Positions 54,962-64,000 of a DNA stretch of 64,000 bases are shown one piece after another. Source of the stretch: an uncultured Pseudomonadota bacterium (lineage in GTDB: Bacteria > Pseudomonadota > Gammaproteobacteria > Steroidobacterales > Steroidobacteraceae); contig CAIKMS010000032.1 in NCBI GenBank assembly GCA_903828595.1, positions 1 to 64,000 of the forward strand, in the 5' to 3' direction. The position numbers were made by a program, and so were the translations under genes. Under the pieces are notes generated by a model. It had not been told where the DNA came from. It ran no database searches and saw only the letters and a list, made by a program, of their open reading frames with translations. The stretch's first letter is position 1, and each line of letters begins with the position of its first letter.

Positions 54962-56032
54962 TCACGTTCGCGTGGGTATCGCGATGGTAGTGGCGGTTGG
55001 AATCTCTATAGATCGCTCAGCCAAGATCTGCAGAAGGCCTAGATAAATAGATTGCTCCGTCGCAATTAATTGCTCAAAGCTGGCGTCTTCGGAGACAAAA
55101 CTGACCTCAAATTCGATAGCAACCTCCGTAAGGTTACGGATACTGCATCGCTCAAATCGCGTCTGAGGTTCACGCTGGACCAACGCCTCGACTAAAGCAG
55201 GCAACTCCCGCAAATGCTCAAGGGGCGTTGCGTAAGCTACTCGGAAAACAAAAATCCGACGCCGATAGCCCACCCGACCCCAGTTACGCACACGTGCTTT
55301 GAGCATGTCTGCGTTGGATAAAATAATCTGTTCGCCCGTATTGCTGCGTAGTCGCGTGCTCTTCACGCCTACACTCTCAACCGTACCGGTTAGGTTATCA
55401 ACCACGATAGAGTCACCCACTAAAAACGGCTTATCCATCGCGATAGACAGTGAGGCAAACAGATCACCCAGAATGTTTTGCACAGCTAGCGCGACCGCCA
55501 CGCCACCAATTCCTAAACCGGTCAGGGCTGTGGAGATGTTGACGCCCAGGTTATCCAGAACAGCAAGAATCACCACGAACCAGATCAGCCCACGCGCTAC
55601 AAACTCAACAACGCTCATCGACGTTGCGCTTGTGGCCGAATTGGATTGAGCCTGATTCTCCGCTAAATAAAAGCGTACGGCGGTTGACAGCCAAATACCT
55701 ACCTGCCAACCGACCAGGATGATGATTAATCCAGTGGTTAATTTCTCAGCATGATGAGTCAAGTCCAAATACTTAGACGCCACCACGATAGACAGGGCGA
55801 ATAACGTTGCCACTTGGGTGCGCGCCGCCAACATCGATAGCAACCGAATGCCACGGGGTAAATCGGCGGAATGTGAATAGCGATACACACGCCTGTACAT
55901 CAGTCGGCGCAGAAACATGAGCAGCATAAATGTGCCGACACCGATAACGGACGCGTATATCCAATCGGCTATCGGAGCACCTAAAAATACGTACTCGGTG
56001 TCTAGATTCAGCGAAGCAAGCAATTTATTCAT
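54962..56032 (-). CDS. Mechanosensitive ion channel (MscS family)
   Basis: A 356-residue MscS-type channel: four hydrophobic segments (about 20-165), the pore helix and beta domain LGIGGVAVALAVQNILGDLFASLSIAMDK near 172-200, the FLVGDSIVV segment, and a C-terminal alpha/beta domain. It releases osmolytes on hypo-osmotic shock. It begins 5 nt after ntrC ends, so may be cotranscribed with ntrBC. Confidence 0.9.
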   Translation of the reverse strand: MNKLLASLNLDTEYVFLGAPIADWIYASVIGVGTFMLLMFLRRLMYRRVYRYSHSADLPRGIRLLSMLAARTQVATLFALSIVVASKYLDLTHHAEKLTTGLIIILVGWQVGIWLSTAVRFYLAENQAQSNSATSATSMSVVEFVARGLIWFVVILAVLDNLGVNISTALTGLGIGGVAVALAVQNILGDLFASLSIAMDKPFLVGDSIVVDNLTGTVESVGVKSTRLRSNTGEQIILSNADMLKARVRNWGRVGYRRRIFVFRVAYATPLEHLRELPALVEALVQREPQTRFERCSIRNLTEVAIEFEVSFVSEDASFEQLIATEQSIYLGLLQILAERSIEIPTATTIAIPTRT

Positions 56033-56037
56033 AATCG

Positions 56038-57468
56038 TTATGGTAGCCCCGAACTGTTTGGCTGAGTAGCTTCAAGGCCCAGTTCACGCATCTTGCGAGT
56101 TAGGGTATTGCGTCCCCAGCCCAACAGGCGCGCGGCCTCTTGACGACGCCCACCACAGCGCGTTAGCGCGACCAGTATTAAGGTACGCTCGAAATCCGGC
56201 AAGGCCTGACTTAATAATGGCGATTGGCTACTGGCTGATGCCGATTCGGCCCACCGGTGCAGCTCACGCACCCAGGCAGAGACTAGGCTTACGCCAGGCT
56301 CAGGATTGCGTGGCACCGCCTCAGCAGGCAGATCATCAATGCCGATCTGACGACCCAAAGCCGTCACCGTCATGTGCCGGCAACAGTTGACTAATTCACG
56401 GACGTTGCCAGGCCATTGTGCTGCCGTCAGTATCTGCAAAGCGGCCGGTGACAACTCCTTGGGGGCGACGTTTAATTCAGCCGCAGCGGCGGTCAGATAA
56501 TGATTTAGCATCATCGGAATATCCTCACGCCGATCGCGCAGCGCAGGCAGATCGATGCGAACGACTTTCAGGCGATGCAACAGGTCCGCACGAAAAGTAC
56601 CGGCTCTGACCTGAGCCTCCAAATCTTGGTGTGTCGCTGCAATGACTCTGACATCCACGCGAACCGGCCTGCTGCCTCCGACTCGGTAGAATTCGCCCTC
56701 AGCCAAAACGCGCAACAAGCGGCTTTGTAAATCCAACGGCATGTCACCTATTTCATCGAGAAATAAGGTACCGCCATTGGCCTGCTCAAAGCGGCCTGTG
56801 CGGCTATGCTCGGCACCGGTGTAGGCTCCTTTTTCGTGCCCGTATAGCTCGGACTCGAGTAATTCACGGGTGACAGCCGCCGTGTTCAGCGCAATAAAAG
56901 GTCCTTCCGCGCGCGGACTGTGTCGATGCAAAGCCCGGGCAACAAGCTCTTTACCGGTACCCGATTCACCGCCGATCAACACGTTCAAGCTAGAGCGCGA
57001 CAGGCGACCGATGGTCCGAAACACGGCCTGCATAGCCGGTGCGACGCCGAGTAGCTCGGGCAATAGTGCTACTGGCTGCGCGGGTGAAACCTCTTTGGTT
57101 TGTCCTTGGGAGGCGCGGCGAACCAAAGACACGGCGTCATTGATATCAAAAGGCTTAGGCAAGTACTCAAACGCGCCACCTTGAAACGCCGCGACGGCAC
57201 TTTCCAGATCCGTGTAAGCCGTCATCACAATAGCGGGCAGGTGGGGATGGTGTTGGTGCACATAAGCCAGCAGCTCCAGGCCCGTTGCTCCGCTCATTCT
57301 CACGTCAGTCAGCAGTACGTCAGGCTGTTGGCCCGCCAGCGCGGGTAAGGCCTGTTCCGCGGATTGGAAGGCGGTTACCTGCATGCCCGCAGCACGCAAG
57401 GCTTTTTCCAGTACCCAGCGTATCGAAGTGTCGTCGTCAACGACCCAGACGCTCAGTGCTTTACTCAT
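56038..57468 (-). CDS. ntrC: Nitrogen regulator NtrC (sigma-54 activator)
   Basis: A 476-residue response regulator. Receiver: D11, D12 in VVDDD and D55 in LLTDVRMSG. AAA+ domain: Walker A GESGTGKELVA, the sigma-54 contact loop GAYTGAEH (GAFTGA variant), and LDEIGDMPLDLQSRLLRVL. C-terminal FIS-type helix-turn-helix RRQEAARLLGWGRNTLTRKM. It activates glnA and other nitrogen genes; the glnA promoter in this window fits. ATG 57468 overlaps the ntrB end. Confidence 0.95.
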   Translation of the reverse strand: MSKALSVWVVDDDTSIRWVLEKALRAAGMQVTAFQSAEQALPALAGQQPDVLLTDVRMSGATGLELLAYVHQHHPHLPAIVMTAYTDLESAVAAFQGGAFEYLPKPFDINDAVSLVRRASQGQTKEVSPAQPVALLPELLGVAPAMQAVFRTIGRLSRSSLNVLIGGESGTGKELVARALHRHSPRAEGPFIALNTAAVTRELLESELYGHEKGAYTGAEHSRTGRFEQANGGTLFLDEIGDMPLDLQSRLLRVLAEGEFYRVGGSRPVRVDVRVIAATHQDLEAQVRAGTFRADLLHRLKVVRIDLPALRDRREDIPMMLNHYLTAAAAELNVAPKELSPAALQILTAAQWPGNVRELVNCCRHMTVTALGRQIGIDDLPAEAVPRNPEPGVSLVSAWVRELHRWAESASASSQSPLLSQALPDFERTLILVALTRCGGRRQEAARLLGWGRNTLTRKMRELGLEATQPNSSGLP

Positions 57469-58564
57469 CACCACGATCTCCATACGGCAGCAAGACGGTA
57501 AAAACCGTAGAGCCCGGCCTGCTTTCAAACTCGATTAATCCGTGGTGACGCGTCACCAGCTCTTGAGCCACCGCTAAACCTAAGCCACTACCGTTGGGGC
57601 GACCGGTCACCAAGGGATAGAATAAACTGTCCACTAATGCCTCAGGAACTCCAGGTCCATCGTCTTCGAAACTCACACTGGCGACCATACGATGTAAGAC
57701 AGCGCCAATGGTGACTCGGGACAAAGCGCGAGTACGCACTCGCAGCCGGCCATGAGGCCCCATAGCCTGAACCGCGTTGCGTCCCAGATTCAAAAAAACC
57801 TGAATCATTTGATCTCGATCGGCTGGCAGGGCCGGCAAACTCGGGTCGTAGTCTCGCGTCAGACTTAAAGGCGTGGGTGCATCGGCTTGTAGCAGGCGAA
57901 GCACGTGTTCGATGGGCTCGTGTAAGTTCAACAAGGCTCGATTGGAGGGCGCGACAGGACCCAGCAACCGATCCACAAGCGCCGCCAGGCGATCTGCTTC
58001 GCGAATAATAACCTGCGTATATTCCTGCAGCTCTTCGTCAGCCAGTTCACGGGCTAAAAGCTGGGCTGCGCCCCTCAATCCACCCAGAGGGTTTTTAATT
58101 TCATGCGCCAGACTGCGCACCATCAGGCGACTACCGCCGACTTGGGATAACAATTGAGCATCGCGAATGCGGCGATGTTGCGCCGTTTTATCAACCAGCT
58201 CGACCAACCGATTTGTGCAGGCTAGCCGCGAAACGGTACAGTCAACGAGTATCTCCAAATCACTGCGACCTACAGGGGATAAGCGTAAGTCGCGGATGGT
58301 GGTCGCGGCTTTATCCTCCTTATCTGACAAAGTATCCAGCAGTAACGCACTGGCGCCGTGAAGGGTATCGCTCAAGGTTCGGCCTACGCCAAAGGCTGCA
58401 CTCACGCCTAGCAGGTTCTCTGCTGCGGCATTCAAGTAGCGTATCTGTGCTTGGGGACCAAGCACTAAAATCGCAGTCGTCAGCGAGTCCAGCAGTTTAG
58501 GCGGCAGAAAGTCAGCGAGGCCCGGGTCCTTAACTTGGTTTTCCGGCTGCGCAATCCGGCTCAT
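57461..58564 (-). CDS. ntrB: Nitrogen sensor kinase NtrB
   Basis: A 367-residue soluble histidine kinase: PAS domain (about 25-130), the phosphoacceptor box SLAHEIKNPLGGLRG near residue 152, N box NLGRNAVQAMG, and G boxes DDGPGVP and GSGLGLAVAQEL. No membrane segment, as in NtrB/GlnL, which is controlled by PII. It overlaps ntrC by 8 nt. Confidence 0.95.
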   Translation of the reverse strand: MSRIAQPENQVKDPGLADFLPPKLLDSLTTAILVLGPQAQIRYLNAAAENLLGVSAAFGVGRTLSDTLHGASALLLDTLSDKEDKAATTIRDLRLSPVGRSDLEILVDCTVSRLACTNRLVELVDKTAQHRRIRDAQLLSQVGGSRLMVRSLAHEIKNPLGGLRGAAQLLARELADEELQEYTQVIIREADRLAALVDRLLGPVAPSNRALLNLHEPIEHVLRLLQADAPTPLSLTRDYDPSLPALPADRDQMIQVFLNLGRNAVQAMGPHGRLRVRTRALSRVTIGAVLHRMVASVSFEDDGPGVPEALVDSLFYPLVTGRPNGSGLGLAVAQELVTRHHGLIEFESRPGSTVFTVLLPYGDRGDE

Positions 58565-58619
58565 TTCAACCTCGCAGGGGTGACGAATAACCTCGGCTAC
58601 ACGTGAGCAGAACTGACCG

Positions 58620-59189
58620 CTAGCGCTTGGCGATCGGTTGACGAATGGTAAAAGTAACCGGATCGGAACTCAGGAGCGCCGTACCGGATGCATCGACGAC
58701 CTGCACAAAGAGCGTATGCGAGCCTCGCTCCAGATCGCTCAGAGTGCCGGCCATAGCACTCGAGCCGAGGCTGTCGATGCGCTGACCGTCTAAGGTGAAC
58801 CATAGCTGATGGCCTGGAGCAAGCCCTGGATCCAGATCGATAGCCACCGGAACGCGCCCGCCGGTATTTACAAAAACGTCACCATCCAGCGGACTGGAAA
58901 TCGCCACGCGACGATACTTAACAGCCGGTGCCCGAGCTGGGGTGGCTGGGCCGGGTTTGGCGTTACCTGAGGCCGCATTTCCAGAAGGATAGGTCTGAGC
59001 GTTAGCGACCTGGATTTTTTCAGCTCCGTCGTGGGGCTGATCGGAGTAGTGAGTAACGCCGTTCTCGTCCACCCATTTATACAGCGTGGCGGCCGGACAG
59101 GCCCAAGCCACCGCTAGGCAGGCCAGCACGCCGATAATGCGTAAGCCTCGGGTTCGACCTTGTTTTGCCGTCACCGGTAGAGTTTTCAT
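58620..59189 (-). CDS. DUF4124 domain-containing exported protein
   Basis: A 189-residue exported protein with a signal segment (IGVLACLAVAWACPA) and the DUF4124 domain LYKWVDENGVTHYSDQP immediately after. A Pro/Ala linker and a C-terminal beta domain (about 100-185) follow. ATG 59189 has a weak RBS; a GTG two codons earlier is possible. It lies between glnA and ntrB, a frequent location for this family, but its role is unknown. Confidence 0.85.
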   Translation of the reverse strand: MKTLPVTAKQGRTRGLRIIGVLACLAVAWACPAATLYKWVDENGVTHYSDQPHDGAEKIQVANAQTYPSGNAASGNAKPGPATPARAPAVKYRRVAISSPLDGDVFVNTGGRVPVAIDLDPGLAPGHQLWFTLDGQRIDSLGSSAMAGTLSDLERGSHTLFVQVVDASGTALLSSDPVTFTIRQPIAKR

Positions 59190-59261
59190 GGGCACAGAAT
59201 AGCCTTCCACTGCGTTGAGAGCTAGCGGGATGGAACTTAACCACGAACACAGCATAAAGAG

Positions 59262-59289
59262 TAAGGGGTGTGCGGATGCACACCCCTTA
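59262..59289 (-). terminator. Hairpin after glnA
   Basis: A perfect 12-bp stem (TAAGGGGTGTGC with GCACACCCCTTA, 4-nt loop) lies 10 nt after the glnA stop. The following minus-strand sequence (CTCTTTATG) is only moderately T-rich, so termination may be partial. Confidence 0.7.
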
Positions 59290-59299
59290 GTTTGGGGTA

Positions 59300-60709
59300 T
59301 TACAGGCTGTAATACATGTCGAACTCGATAGGATGGGTCGTCATCCGCAAACGGGTAACGTCCTGCATCTTCAGCTCGATATAAGCATCGATCAAATCAT
59401 CCGTGAACACGCCGCCCTTCTTGAGGAACTCACGATCGTGGTCCAAGGCTTCTAGTGCCATGTCCAGCGAGTGGCAAACCGTCGGGATGTTCTTGGTCTC
59501 TTCCGGTGCCAGATCGTAAAGATCCTTATCCGAGGCTTCACCCGGATGAATCTTATTCTGAATACCGTCTAGACCGGCCATCATCATCGCTGCAAAGGCA
59601 AAGTACGGATTCGCGGTTGAATCCGGGAATCGCACTTCAATGCGACGTGCCTTAGCGCTGGCAACCCAGGGAATACGAATCGACGCGGATCGATTACGAG
59701 CCGAATAGGCCAGCATCACGGGCGCCTCGAAGCCAGGCACTAAGCGCTTGTAGCTATTGGTTGAAGGATTGGTAAAGGCGTTGAGTGCGCGCGCATGCTT
59801 GATGATGCCGCCAATAAAATACAGTGCGGTCTCTGAAAGACCACCGTACTTATCACCGCTAAATAGATTCTTGCCATCCTTAGCCAGGGACATATGGACA
59901 TGCATTCCACTACCGTTGTCGCCAACTAAAGGCTTAGGCATGAAAGTTACGGTCTTTCCGTAACCGTGGCCTACATTCATCAAAGCGTATTTGAGAATTT
60001 GAACTTCATCGGCCTTCTTAACCAGAGTGTTAAATCCCACACCGATTTCGCACTGTCCGCCGGTTGCCACTTCGTGGTGATGAACCTCAACGTTCAAACC
60101 CATTTCTTCCAAGGCCATGCACATGGAGCTGCGAATATCCTGGAAAGCATCAACGGGCGGAACCGGAAAGTAACCGCCTTTTGTGCCTGGGCGATGGCCT
60201 TTATTGCCGTCCTCAAAATCGCGGCCGCTGTTCCAGGCACCCTGAACAGAATCAATTTCAGCAAAGCAACCGCGCATCTCTGCGCCCCACTTCACGCTGT
60301 CAAAGATAAAAAACTCGTTCTCAGGACCGAAGTACGCTGTGTCAGCGATACCCGTTGATTTCAGGTAGGCCTCGGCACGATTACCCAGCGAGCGCGGATC
60401 ACGCTCGTAGCCCTGCATGGTCGCTGGCTCAACGATGTCGCAACGCAGGTTAACGGTGCATTCTTCATAGAAGGGATCGATCACAGCCGTGCTGGCATCA
60501 GGCAGTAAAATCATGTCCGACTCGTTGATGCCTTTCCAACCAGCAATCGACGAACCGTCGAACATCTTGCCCTCAACAAAAAGCTCCTCAGTCACGTACC
60601 GCGCAGGAACCGTAACGTGGTGCTCTTTACCGCGAGTATCGGTGAAACGCAGGTCGGCGTACCTTACGTCCTTTTCTTTAATCAATTCCATTACGTCGGC
60701 AGGCGTCAT
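59300..60709 (-). CDS. glnA: Glutamine synthetase, type I
   Basis: A 469-residue dodecameric enzyme making glutamine from glutamate, ammonia and ATP. The signature [27 protein letters not shown], and [14 protein letters not shown] are intact. The adenylylation site is the Tyr in [12 protein letters not shown], so activity should be controlled by GlnE. ATG 60709 has GGAGGG 7 nt upstream. Its leader holds a sigma-54 promoter. Confidence 0.98.
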   Translation of the reverse strand: MTPADVMELIKEKDVRYADLRFTDTRGKEHHVTVPARYVTEELFVEGKMFDGSSIAGWKGINESDMILLPDASTAVIDPFYEECTVNLRCDIVEPATMQGYERDPRSLGNRAEAYLKSTGIADTAYFGPENEFFIFDSVKWGAEMRGCFAEIDSVQGAWNSGRDFEDGNKGHRPGTKGGYFPVPPVDAFQDIRSSMCMALEEMGLNVEVHHHEVATGGQCEIGVGFNTLVKKADEVQILKYALMNVGHGYGKTVTFMPKPLVGDNGSGMHVHMSLAKDGKNLFSGDKYGGLSETALYFIGGIIKHARALNAFTNPSTNSYKRLVPGFEAPVMLAYSARNRSASIRIPWVASAKARRIEVRFPDSTANPYFAFAAMMMAGLDGIQNKIHPGEASDKDLYDLAPEETKNIPTVCHSLDMALEALDHDREFLKKGGVFTDDLIDAYIELKMQDVTRLRMTTHPIEFDMYYSL

Positions 60710-60830
60710 CAAAAATCCCTCCGCAACCCTAACTTTAAAAAGGCAAATCCATCGCGCCAAGCGCGCCCATCATGAGGTTCTCAGGCCTGACTTTAGACTA
60801 GTGAACCGTTAACGATGTTACCGCAGATAT

Positions 60831-60845
60831 TGCAGAAACCGTGCC
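60831..60845 (-). promoter_or_regulatory. Sigma-54 promoter of glnA
   Basis: On the minus strand GGCACGGTTTCTGCA matches the -24/-12 consensus (GGCACG-N4-TTGCA) with one mismatch, and the GG and GC are exactly 10 bp apart. Transcription would begin near 60820, giving a leader of about 110 nt. Confidence 0.82.
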
Positions 60846-60907
60846 TAGAACGAGGAACGAAGAATCAAGCACTTACTGGCCGGCTCGGCGATCAGCCCCG
60901 CCGATCC

Positions 60908-60957
60908 TGCACCAAAAAAGCGCGCCAGACGCGCCAAGGGCACCAAAATAGGTCAGC
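60908..60957 (-). promoter_or_regulatory. Two candidate NtrC sites upstream of glnA
   Basis: TGCACCAAAA (from 60908) and GGCACCAAAA (from 60939) are 31 bp apart, three helical turns, about 90-130 bp upstream of the predicted start. The first half matches the NtrC consensus (TGCAC); the second halves are poor. Spacing resembles E. coli glnAp2 enhancer sites. Confidence 0.5.
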
Positions 60958-61031
60958 AGGCCGCCGCGTGGCGCGCAGTGCCCGAGCCAACCACGTGAAG
61001 ACCTCGGGCACAACCCTAGCCTATAGAGATC

Positions 61032-62483
61032 CTAGAAACGCAATTCAGAGGACAGCATCAGCGCATAGCCACTGGGCTGGCCCTCAATGGGTAACAGATA
61101 GCCGGTGCGCCGCCAGGTCAATTCCATACCTAAGGTGGTTTTAGCACTAGGGTCCCAGTACAGATTGGTAAATGCCGTTTGCATGCTGTGGACGCCCACT
61201 CCGGCCAGATCGGAAATACTGGCTTTGTCGATACCGTAACCCCCGTGTGTATGAACGGTAGGGGACCAGTAGTACGCGACTTCGCCCCACCCACCACGGC
61301 TGCCAATGCTGGCGTGGGTTTGTTGGTTAACTGTCTGGAATACCGTGGCCAGGTAGGTACCCAGCGAACTGCCCTGATATAGCTCGCCCTGGAAACCAAA
61401 GCGCGTGCCTAAACGCCATTGGCCTTCGAGAGACATGCCGTTGAGATGATTCTGGTAGGTTGGGAATAGACCCGTCGCTGAAAACGTACGGATGCTGCCA
61501 TACACGCCAGACACCCCCAGGGCGTACCTAGGCCAAGGCAACCAAGCAGCGTCGTGCTGCGCATCGCCACGAGTCCACGCCAGGCGCCCCTCCACATTGG
61601 GGGTTCCGGTGTTCTCGGTAGAAGACAGCAGCCCGTTGGGATTGATGTTGGTAGGCACCGCGTCGGCCAGCGCACCTTGTACAACCCAAGCATCATCGCC
61701 GTCTTTAAAAAACCGCTCTACGCGCAGCTGCGGCTTAAACGAATTACCCGGGTTACCCGATCCTGCCAGGGCAGACATCCTGTCAACCATACTGGGCATT
61801 AACGGGCTAAAGACATCCTGCTGCAAACCAACCGCAAAGCGCCATTGCTCACTAGTGGCGTCGATATAGGCAAATCCCGGATAGAAACCGTATGACCCGG
61901 AGAACAGGTCACCATTGAACAAATAGGCGTAAATAGAGCCGCCCAACTTAAAGTCGCCGACTTGAGCACCCTTGATTGATACAAGCAAGGAAGAAAGCCG
62001 GGAGTCGATTTTGGTCGTTCCAGCCGCGCCGGGGGTTTTAGGCAATACCAAAAATGGCGTGGCGTCCGGCTGCATACGCGCGCTGGTGCTGGTCACAGTG
62101 GTTCGCAGCGCGCCGGCCAGCGTGACGTCGATGCCGTCAAAGCGGGAGTGCACCACGGGCCGTGCCGGGGATACGACCGCAGATTCCGGCGCGGCTACCG
62201 AAGTTGAAGATTCGCTCGCATTCGATGCGGCCACCACAGGCCCAAGTGCCGGCGCCGTGGTAGGCGACAAGCGACGAAGTAATTCAGCCAGCTTCGCCTC
62301 TTGATCCTTGAGTCGCAGCTCCTGGCTATTAATCAATACCTGCTGGCGTGCTAGCTGCTCGCGCAGCAGCGCGACCTCATCATCCGCCAAAGCGATAGTG
62401 GATCCAAGCAGACAAGCCGGCGCTAAAGCCAGAGCCACGAAACGCGCGGGCGTGGAGCGAGATACCGATGCACTCATGATCAT
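61032..62483 (-). CDS. Outer-membrane porin, DcaP-like
   Basis: A 483-residue protein: a signal peptide ending near ALA (about 32-34), a periplasmic coiled coil (LLREQLARQQVLINSQEL, about 38-72), an Ala/Pro/Ser linker, and a beta-barrel from about 112 ending SSELRF with terminal Phe. The coiled coil plus barrel plan matches DcaP-type trimeric porins. ATG 62483 has GGAA 6 nt upstream. It follows the amidohydrolase gene by 17 nt, so probably one operon. Confidence 0.82.
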   Translation of the reverse strand: MIMSASVSRSTPARFVALALAPACLLGSTIALADDEVALLREQLARQQVLINSQELRLKDQEAKLAELLRRLSPTTAPALGPVVAASNASESSTSVAAPESAVVSPARPVVHSRFDGIDVTLAGALRTTVTSTSARMQPDATPFLVLPKTPGAAGTTKIDSRLSSLLVSIKGAQVGDFKLGGSIYAYLFNGDLFSGSYGFYPGFAYIDATSEQWRFAVGLQQDVFSPLMPSMVDRMSALAGSGNPGNSFKPQLRVERFFKDGDDAWVVQGALADAVPTNINPNGLLSSTENTGTPNVEGRLAWTRGDAQHDAAWLPWPRYALGVSGVYGSIRTFSATGLFPTYQNHLNGMSLEGQWRLGTRFGFQGELYQGSSLGTYLATVFQTVNQQTHASIGSRGGWGEVAYYWSPTVHTHGGYGIDKASISDLAGVGVHSMQTAFTNLYWDPSAKTTLGMELTWRRTGYLLPIEGQPSGYALMLSSELRF

Positions 62484-62500
62484 CAAAAGTTCCTGGCTGA

Positions 62501-64000
62501 TTATTTCAATGAGGCGTCGAGTAAAGAGGCGAGCACTCGACTCTCATCGGGGACGGTCCCGGCAGCTGCCGACTCCACCACAGCGTCTTCGTCCAAGGGC
62601 GCAGTACGAATTAGCGTTGCGCTGGCCGCCTGAGGATTACGGTAGACGATACGGCCTTCTTTAATGGTCTGCATGATGCGTATGTCTTTAATAGCCATCG
62701 GATCACTTTTTAGCGGATTGTGATCCAGAATCACCAAATCAGCGAGTTTGCCGGCCTCTAGGCTGCCTTTAGATTTTTCCTCTTTGTACTGATAAGCACC
62801 GTTAATCGTGATGGCGCGTAACGCGTCGTAAGCTGAAACCCGCTCCTCAGGGACAAAAACCTGGCCTGACGCAGTCACGCGATTTACCACGTTCCAGGCG
62901 GCGAACATCAAACTAGGACTTACGCCCGCCGGCCAATCGGTGTGGATCGTCCAGTTAATCCCGGCATCTTGTACCGACTTCGCCACACCCACCCAACTGA
63001 CGCGGTCGGGGACTAGGCTCGTGATGTAACCAGCCATGGGATAAAGTCCGCCCGACGTAAAACTGGTGGTGCCGCCAACGGCTTTGATACGCGGTAACTG
63101 ATCCGGCCGCAGAAACTGAGCGTGCTGAAAAATCGGTCTGGAATCCGCCATACCCTGAGTTTTCACCGCACCCTCAATGCCTTCCAGCAATTGCTCATTG
63201 GCTTCATCGCCGATGGCGTGTGCCGCCAATTGACGGTTGGATTTCCAGTACTTATCGAGAAAGGCTACTAACTGGTCCTGCGGATCTACGCGCGTACCTC
63301 GATAGTTTTCAGTGGTCACGCCAGGCGGATTATGCGTAAACGGCTGCGACATAAACATCGTGTCGAGACTGCCGTCCATCCAGAACTTGATGCCGACCAG
63401 GCGCACATGATTGATATAACGTTTATCCAGATCCGGCCGCTCGACTAATAACGCCGGTGCGATCTCCGATTGGCTCTTAGCAATGTGGTACGCCGCATCA
63501 ATAATTTTTTCCGATGCCGCGGCTTTAGCAAACATGACCAGATCAATAGGCATGAGTTTTTGCTTAACGATTCGGGTAGCAATCGCGATGTCATCGCCGC
63601 TGAGTCCTAATCCCATCTCACAGGCCGTTGTAATGCCGTTGGCCTCCCACAGAGCGACCGCTTTGGCCACTCCCTTACGGGTTTGTGCCTCATTTAACGG
63701 GGAACGAGTTGCAATCACGGCCATCCAGGCAGCCTCTGCCGCGTGGCCCTCCAATTCTTTAGTGCCGGGCTTTCGATCAAAGAAGCCCCCGTCGGGATCC
63801 GGGGTGTCCGCACCCAGCTTCAGTTCCTTCATTAAGGCACTGTTGAGTACACCGTGGTGACCTGAGCCATCGGATATCTGAATAGCACGGGTCAGACTGA
63901 CGGTATCCAACTCCGCGGCCGTCGGGTGGCGCTTTTCTTTCAGCTGCTCGGCGCGGTAGCCCATCCCAACGATGCGCTCATCGGGCGACAAAGTCGCCAT
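62501..64000 (-). CDS. YtcJ-type amidohydrolase family 3, N-terminus beyond window
   Basis: About 499 residues of a metal-dependent amidohydrolase. SGHHGVLNSALM, GIKFWMDGSLDT (carboxylated-Lys region), LAAHAIGDEANEQLL, FQHAQFL and IHTDWPAG carry the expected metal ligands, and GSLEAGKLADLVILDHNPL is the closing beta-sandwich. The ATG at the window edge is internal: the N-terminal sheet and the first HxH are missing, so the gene continues right. It is upstream of the porin, which may import its substrate or products. Confidence 0.9.
   Translation of the reverse strand: MATLSPDERIVGMGYRAEQLKEKRHPTAAELDTVSLTRAIQISDGSGHHGVLNSALMKELKLGADTPDPDGGFFDRKPGTKELEGHAAEAAWMAVIATRSPLNEAQTRKGVAKAVALWEANGITTACEMGLGLSGDDIAIATRIVKQKLMPIDLVMFAKAAASEKIIDAAYHIAKSQSEIAPALLVERPDLDKRYINHVRLVGIKFWMDGSLDTMFMSQPFTHNPPGVTTENYRGTRVDPQDQLVAFLDKYWKSNRQLAAHAIGDEANEQLLEGIEGAVKTQGMADSRPIFQHAQFLRPDQLPRIKAVGGTTSFTSGGLYPMAGYITSLVPDRVSWVGVAKSVQDAGINWTIHTDWPAGVSPSLMFAAWNVVNRVTASGQVFVPEERVSAYDALRAITINGAYQYKEEKSKGSLEAGKLADLVILDHNPLKSDPMAIKDIRIMQTIKEGRIVYRNPQAASATLIRTAPLDEDAVVESAAAGTVPDESRVLASLLDASLK

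Noticed and set aside
62501-64000. Window-edge ATG as true start of the amidohydrolase
   Set aside because: The first metal-binding HxH and N-terminal sheet are missing, so the gene extends past the window.

Overview
The window looks like a chromosomal segment of an aerobic gammaproteobacterium. Several blocks point that way: gmk-rpoZ-spoT-ridA-recG-ubiC-ubiA, the order envC / yibN-like rhodanese-grxC-secB-gpsA / trmL (as in Escherichia coli), dtd-tatABC, and glnA-DUF4124-ntrB-ntrC. A large TonB-dependent receptor, a stand-alone aa3 oxidase cluster and several exported lipoproteins and hydrolases suggest a Xanthomonadales, Nevskiales or Steroidobacterales relative; that placement is inference. 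I saw no rRNA, tRNA, IS element, prophage or CRISPR array.

Layout. 1-1.06 kb: the start of a DUF2075 nuclease/helicase-type gene behind a MazG-like pyrophosphohydrolase, preceded by two identical dyad operators; this is the most accessory-looking part. 1.06-2.9 kb: an exported DUF2844/DUF3443 pair. 3.1-10.4 kb: nucleotide, stringent-response, repair and ubiquinone genes. 10.4-14.6 kb: an MFS carrier divergent from a TonB-dependent receptor. 14.7-24.3 kb: bioC and a complete aa3 cytochrome oxidase cluster (coxB, coxA, a 48-residue membrane protein, ctaG, coxC, DUF2909, SURF1, an Sco-like protein, ctaA, ctaB). 24.3-30 kb: small enzymes, a lipoprotein under a cyclic-di-GMP-I riboswitch, and a fused acetate kinase-PduL protein. 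30-38 kb: uvrD, trkA-trkH, an AT-rich spacer, dtd, tatABC. 38-46 kb: two peptide transporter families, RNase T2, EamA, a holin-like protein, and a Tat-exported amidohydrolase lacking metal ligands. 46-49.2 kb: two c-di-GMP proteins with degenerate GGDEF motifs, one keeping a full EAL site. 49.4-55 kb: envC, rhodanese-grxC-secB-gpsA, trmL, and a class 1B-type pyrD. 55-64 kb: mscS, ntrC, ntrB, DUF4124, glnA with a sigma-54/NtrC promoter, a porin, and a YtcJ-type amidohydrolase cut by the window edge.

How it fits together. The cox block encodes the oxidase, its copper delivery (CtaG, Sco-like), SURF1 and heme A synthesis (CtaA, CtaB), and UbiC/UbiA supply quinone. NtrB-NtrC and the glnA promoter form a nitrogen circuit. 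The c-di-GMP riboswitch and the GGDEF/EAL proteins suggest a second-messenger circuit over a surface lipoprotein. The single-chain AckA-PduL protein should carry both steps between acetyl-CoA and acetate. gpsA and trmL both appear to start at CTG, and uvrD, pyrD and the EamA gene look leaderless, so automated start calls here need care.
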